From Lacimicrobium alkaliphilum (GTDB lineage: Bacteria; Pseudomonadota; Gammaproteobacteria; Enterobacterales; Alteromonadaceae): a DNA stretch of 64,000 bases. The translations under genes were made by a program, and so were the position numbers. Where the stretch lies: assembly GCF_001466725.1 (NCBI RefSeq), contig NZ_CP013650.1, positions 372,001-436,000 on the forward strand. Reading direction: 5' to 3'. Positions 60,634-64,000 of this stretch are shown in pieces (position 1 is the first letter of the stretch; each line of letters opens with the position of its first letter). The notes beneath the pieces were generated by a model. It was not told the DNA's origin, ran no database searches, and worked only from the letters and a program-made list of their open reading frames with translations.

Positions 60634-60953
60634 TTATTTGATTCACATATAATACAAAAGGCAGTCTAATGGGCTATATATAAATCAGTGTGGTTGCGAA
60701 TAGCGAGTTTGTCAAGTTATGACATGGGTTTTATATAAACCATTTAGGTGCTTATTGGGTTATATATGAGTCAATGTGTCGAATAATAGGCTTCCTCAGA
60801 GCCTGCCCCGCACTTGATACGGGGTTCGCGAGGCAATACATCCCTGTATTCGCTTTTTGACCTACAACAAGGCGAATGAATTCACCCCTACAAGGTGCTG
60901 GACATGCCCACCTTCGCGGGAAAGACGGGAGAAGCGTGATGATCTGGAGTGGA
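60634..60953. other. hipBA promoter region with repeated TGGGYTATATA-like sites
   Basis: Three related AT-rich sites start at 60671 (GGGCTATATATAAATCA), 60726 (GGGTTTTATATAAACCA) and 60757 (GGGTTATATATGAGTCA), the middle one a near palindrome. They are candidate HipB operators. A second-family palindrome (60871-60891) and a GTCAT-like element follow, ending near the Fic gene stop. The classic TATCC-N8-GGATA site is not present. Confidence 0.5.
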
Positions 60954-61562
60954 TCAGAAAGAGTGTGTTTTGGATTCGGATATTGCTCTGTCGATGATGT
61001 TTATTAAAGGTGACAGGTTGAGGTTTACCTCGGCGACATTGGCTTCAATCCACTTTTCCTGGGAAATTTCTGGCCAGGTTATTTCATACCCTAATGTGAA
61101 TATCATTTCTTCAAAAAAGAACCTCTGAGCCCGGCCATTACCTTCTCTGAATGGGTGCAGTAAGTTTAACTCACAAAACAGATCCGCAGTCTGACCTATC
61201 AGTTGTTCACGAGATCCAGCCTCAATCAGGACAGGAATGGCTTTGAAAAGCCTTTCGGCTTCAGGCTCAATGCGCTGACAGTTGCAAAACCGAGTGGTAC
61301 CTTTAGAAATGTCTACATCACGCACTTTTCCGGCCCATTCATATAGATCCTGAAAAAGATGATAGTGAAGTGCTTTAAGGTGTTTAAACGTGAAGTCGCT
61401 GATAGACAATTGAGGTGATTGGTAGGTGCGATATCGTTCCGCAGTGAATTCTGCTTCTGCTTCTGCCAATGTGTCAGCGTCGCGAATATTCAATAGGTTG
61501 ATTAAAACATCCGAGTCAGGATAACAATACTTGTCCTGTGTTACGCCATACTTATCGCGCAT
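60954..61562 (-). CDS. fic: Fic-domain AMPylase-type toxin
   Basis: This 202-residue protein has the Fic signature LLHPFREGNGRAQRFFFEEM (H-x-F-x-E-G-N-G-R-x-x-R, around residues 135-154) and the flap KGTTRFCNCQRI. It transfers AMP to hydroxyl groups of target proteins. There is no N-terminal inhibitory helix with the S/T-x-x-x-E-G motif inside the protein, so it is a class I Fic that needs a separate antitoxin, which the overlapping upstream gene supplies. Catalytic residues are complete. Confidence 0.92.
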   Translation of the reverse strand: MRDKYGVTQDKYCYPDSDVLINLLNIRDADTLAEAEAEFTAERYRTYQSPQLSISDFTFKHLKALHYHLFQDLYEWAGKVRDVDISKGTTRFCNCQRIEPEAERLFKAIPVLIEAGSREQLIGQTADLFCELNLLHPFREGNGRAQRFFFEEMIFTLGYEITWPEISQEKWIEANVAEVNLNLSPLINIIDRAISESKTHSF

Positions 61563-61725
61563 ATTTGCGTTTTAGATCCGCAATACTTTGGTTCTCTGGG
61601 TTTTTCTTCAAAGTCAGTCCCTCATACATCAGGCTGGTTCTGAAGTTATCCATTTTCGGAGTGAACCGGGCTTTGGTCTTTGCCGAACCAGCTTTCTGTT
61701 GCTTAGTCTGCACTGAGTCTGTCAT
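61552..61725 (-). CDS. YhfG/VbhA-like antitoxin of Fic
   Basis: This 57-residue gene is easily missed. An AGGAGG precedes its ATG at 61725 and its stop overlaps the fic start by 11 bp. The product, MTDSVQTKQQKAGSAKTKAR then FTPKMDNFRTSLMYEGLTLK, contains FRTSLMYEG, which fits the S/T-x-x-x-E-G inhibitory helix motif (S-L-M-Y-E-G) of Fic antitoxins. E. coli encodes yhfG upstream of fic in the same overlapping way. Assignment is from motif and position. Confidence 0.85.
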   Translation of the reverse strand: MTDSVQTKQQKAGSAKTKARFTPKMDNFRTSLMYEGLTLKKNPENQSIADLKRKYAR

Positions 61726-61835
61726 ATGCCCTCCTGTTTACCCGAAATTATAACTCTAACAGGCCGGTTGTGTCATGCGGATATCCGCTTGCGCGGGAAT
61801 GAGTGCGGGGATGTAGGCTGTTTTATCTTAAACCC

Positions 61836-62414
61836 TTAGCTCCCGGCTACTTCATATACGGTAAGGGTAAAGATTGTGATTTCTTCTGAGGTGTTGGCGT
61901 AGTGATGGGGTACATCGGTCTGCGCCACCATGGCGTCGCCGCTATCAAGGCAGTAGTCTTTCTTATCCACGGTCATGGTCAGGGAGCCCTGCTCCACATG
62001 AAATAATTCAATGGTGCCTCTGGAGTGGGCCTCGGCACTGAATACTTCGCCGGGCTGCATTTCCCAGCGCCACAGCTCGACCATGGTCGGGCCTTTGGTA
62101 CCGGCAAGCAGTCTGGCCTGGCCGCCGTTTTCCCCCCGCCACAATACCGGTATGTCGCGACCTTTTATCACCGCCACTTTTGGCTCAATGGACACATTCA
62201 CAATATCGGCAACCGATACTTTCAGGGCGTTGGCCAGTTTACAGAGTATACCAATGCTGGGATTGGCCCGGCCTTTTTCAATTTGCACCAGCATGCCCTT
62301 GCTGATTTCAGCGCGTTTTGCCAGTTCATCGAGTGACAGGTGATGGGCCTTTCTGTACTGATGTACCCGCCCGGCAATGGCCTGATTAACAATCTCTGAG
62401 TTCGCTTCGGTCAT
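61836..62414 (-). CDS. XRE-cupin transcriptional regulator
   Basis: The ATG at 62414 gives 192 residues; an upstream start overlaps the divergent exporter leader and is rejected. An XRE HTH (LSLDELAKRAEISKGMLVQI, residues 27-46) is followed by a cupin barrel (about residues 115-190) with EAHSRGTIELFHVEQGSL and VAQTDVPHHYANTSEE. Such regulators sense amino acids or polyamines and often control neighbouring exporters. The LysE-like gene is divergent, 89 bp away. Confidence 0.87.
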   Translation of the reverse strand: MTEANSEIVNQAIAGRVHQYRKAHHLSLDELAKRAEISKGMLVQIEKGRANPSIGILCKLANALKVSVADIVNVSIEPKVAVIKGRDIPVLWRGENGGQARLLAGTKGPTMVELWRWEMQPGEVFSAEAHSRGTIELFHVEQGSLTMTVDKKDYCLDSGDAMVAQTDVPHHYANTSEEITIFTLTVYEVAGS

Positions 62415-62503
62415 TATATTGACTTTTTGGTTTATTAAAATAGACTGTGGCGGTGACTTCATTATCCGAGTGGAATCAGGCAGCGTCAATCAATGGGGTG
62501 GGT

Positions 62504-63126
62504 ATGGCGGAATTAATCAGTACATTTTTTATGGGCGCGGTGATATCCGGTGGCCTGATTGTGGCCATCGGCAGCCAGAATGCCTTTTTACTTAAAGTGG
62601 GTCTGAGTAACCGTTACCCGGTGTGGGCGGCATCGGTGTGCTTCAGCGGTGATATTCTGCTGATCGGAGCCGGGGTGTTCGGCGTTGGCGCGATTTTCTC
62701 TGCCGATACGCTGTGGCGGGATCTGCTCAGCCTGGGCGGGGCGGCGTTTTTGTTCTGGTATGGTTTTACGGCGTTAAAATCTGCCATCCGTGGTAATAAC
62801 AGCCTGGCGGTGGAGTCTGGCGATGCCACCCCAAAAAGTTTAAAGGCAACGCTGTTGATGGCCTTTGCCATGACCTTTCTTAACCCCCATGTGTATATTG
62901 ATACTGTGGTGCTGGTGGGGGCGTTACCGCCAGCCTGCCTGCTCAGCAGAAGGTCTGGTTTGCCTCCGGCGCTCTGGTTGCCTCAGCGCTGTGGTTTTAC
63001 AGCCTGGTGTATGTGGCCAGAAAGCTGATCCCGGTGCTGAACAAGCCCAAAACCTGGAGAGTGATTGACGCATCCATTGCGCTGGTGATGTTTGCCATTG
63101 CCATTAGTTTATTGATGGGTGTCTGA
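62504..63126 (+). pseudogene. LysE/ArgO-family exporter with a 1-nt frameshift
   Basis: From the ATG at 62504 the frame gives typical LysE sequence (GGLIVAIGSQNAFLLKVGL, FLFWYGFTALKSAIRG, MTFLNPHVYIDTVVLVGAL) and then breaks. The C-terminus continues in another frame as PAQQKVWFASGALVASALWF and ends SLLMGV with a stop at 63126. One missing base near 62928-62932 (GG reduced to G in GCGTTACCGCCAGCC) restores GALPASLPAQQKVWF and a 207-residue protein, the normal length. It would export basic amino acids, controlled by the divergent XRE-cupin regulator. Confidence 0.85.
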
Positions 63127-63701
63127 GAATGTCGCAGGTTTACCCGGATTGCGCTTCGCTGCATCCGGGCTACGCGGTGGTGTAGCCTGCAAGTAGCGCA
63201 GCGGATTGCGGGGTTGTGAGTATGCCGCAGGTTTACCCGGATTCCGCTTCGCTCCATCCGGGCTACGAAAGCATTGTCATCCTGACGCACGTCAGGATCT
63301 CTTGCGGCCATCTGTGTTGGTTAACTTAACCCCCTCTGCTGTTTGATAAAGATTCCGGGGCAGGCCCGGAATGACGTGTGGTGGTGCCGGAATAAGGACA
63401 TGGTTGGTCATGCCCGAGGTTGTTATCGGGCATCCAGCGCCCTTAGGCACCTAAATTGAAGGTCACTGGATTCCCGCCTGCGCGGGAATGACTGTTTAGG
63501 CTCTCGGAATGACGGAGCCTGGTGTTGCCTGCAAGCCCGTTTCACTACATTCAGGCTACCCAACTACCCTACCTATAGCTAAACTTTCTATTTAGTAGAA
63601 AAATAACGCTGATTTATTGCTATTTTCTTTCTTTTTTGTTGGTCTATTATTCTCTTTAACCAAATAACTGGTGAATTAATCAACAATTCAGGAGAAAGAA
63701 A
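63127..63701. other. Repeat-rich spacer and doxX leader
   Basis: Three REPs (63143-63266), a GTCAT element (63276-63300), paired GTCATGCCCGA and GGGAATGAC type elements (63408-63490) and a degenerate REP (about 63536-63559) are followed by an AT-rich leader with the dyad TTTCTATTTAGTAGAAA at 63585-63601. No gene is seen. Confidence 0.6.
63143..63266. repeat. Three REP elements (a-, b+, a-)
   Basis: Subtype-a on the minus strand at 63143-63173, subtype-b on the plus strand at 63182-63212 and subtype-a on the minus strand at 63236-63266, in the same order and spacing as the array next to the RAYT gene. Confidence 0.88.
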
Positions 63702-64000
63702 ATGATCTTTTCAATTGTATCAGGCAACAAAACATTATCGGATCTGGCAACACTGTTTGCGCGGGTGGGTCTGTCGGCGATTTTTATTCTGGCGGGGCTG
63801 AATAAAATTCAGCAGTACGAGGGCAGTGCCCAGTATCTGGCGTCAGCGGGTTTACCCGAGGGGCTGCTGCCACTGGTGATTTTATTTGAACTGGGCGGCG
63901 GTCTGTTGCTGCTGGCTGGGGGGTTAACCCAACTGATTGCGCTGGCCTTTGTCGGTTTCAGTCTGGTCACGGCACTGATGTTCCACTTCCAGCTGGATGA
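63702..64000 (+). CDS. DoxX-family membrane protein, 5' part
   Basis: The gene starts at an ATG preceded by AGGAGA and runs off the window. The visible 99 residues show TM segments LFARVGLSAIFILAGLNKIQ and VILFELGGGLLLLAGGLTQL, the N-terminal pattern of DoxX/YqjF-type proteins of about 130-150 residues. Members are small quinone-linked or redox-sensing membrane proteins of uncertain role. Its leader is AT-rich. Confidence 0.85.
   Translation, partial: MIFSIVSGNKTLSDLATLFARVGLSAIFILAGLNKIQQYEGSAQYLASAGLPEGLLPLVILFELGGGLLLLAGGLTQLIALAFVGFSLVTALMFHFQLD

Overview
The window looks like chromosomal DNA of a marine or aquatic gammaproteobacterium, most likely of the order Alteromonadales. Three things point there: the gmk-rpoZ-spoT-ridA-trmH-recG core block, housekeeping proteins that align closely with E. 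coli SpoT, TrmH, Dcm and Vsr, and a small stand-alone RRM protein. This placement comes from remembered families, not from a search.

Layout. 1-6144: acyl-CoA catabolism cluster (type III CoA-transferase 3' end, frameshifted LysR regulator, acyl-CoA dehydrogenase, APH-type kinase, histidine phosphatase, two SDRs), which resembles a split ACAD10/11 or LvaA/LvaC-type hydroxyacyl-CoA route. 6297-9503: Fur-controlled TonB receptor plus PepSY membrane protein. 9641-14026: RND efflux pump, its adaptor and a strong terminator. 14563-26719: carboxylesterase, then gmk, rpoZ, spoT, ridA, trmH, a periplasmic peroxiredoxin, a divergent MocR/thioredoxin pair flanked by a duplicated peroxiredoxin 3' end, recG, rsmJ and a Prx5-like peroxiredoxin. 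27337-36122: flavoprotein, SrpA-like catalase, PsiE protein, chemoreceptor, a BlaI / M56-M23 fusion / M23 operon with two operator palindromes, and a GNAT enzyme. 36227-45935: repeat lipoprotein, a REP-associated transposase (RAYT) inside arrays of its probable REP substrates, purine-type PRTase, creatininase-like enzyme, two gamma-glutamylcyclotransferase-family proteins, CorA/ZntB transporter, DAACS symporter, DUF4442 protein, AlkB-type hydroxylase and Rof.

45948-62414 is accessory DNA: PrlF/YhaV, a DUF4258/HTH pair, unknown genes with a decayed duplicate, a frameshifted FG-GAP propeller protein, an AT-rich island with a HAD phosphatase, a membrane-anchored dCTP-deaminase-fold protein and a complete EcoRII-type restriction / Vsr / Dcm operon, then a PEP-mutase/isocitrate-lyase family enzyme, HipBA, and Fic with a 57-residue YhfG-like partner. 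The end holds an XRE-cupin regulator, a frameshifted LysE exporter and the start of a DoxX gene.

Intergenic DNA is full of short palindromes. I count 23 copies of a 31-bp GTAG-headed REP in two subtypes with compensatory stem changes, a second GTAG-headed palindrome family with interchangeable arms, and GTCAT-headed elements. The RAYT at 37191-37721 is the obvious candidate to mobilise the first family. The most unusual protein systems are the BlaI-controlled M56-M23 fusion operon and the membrane-anchored dCTP-deaminase-fold protein next to the restriction operon.
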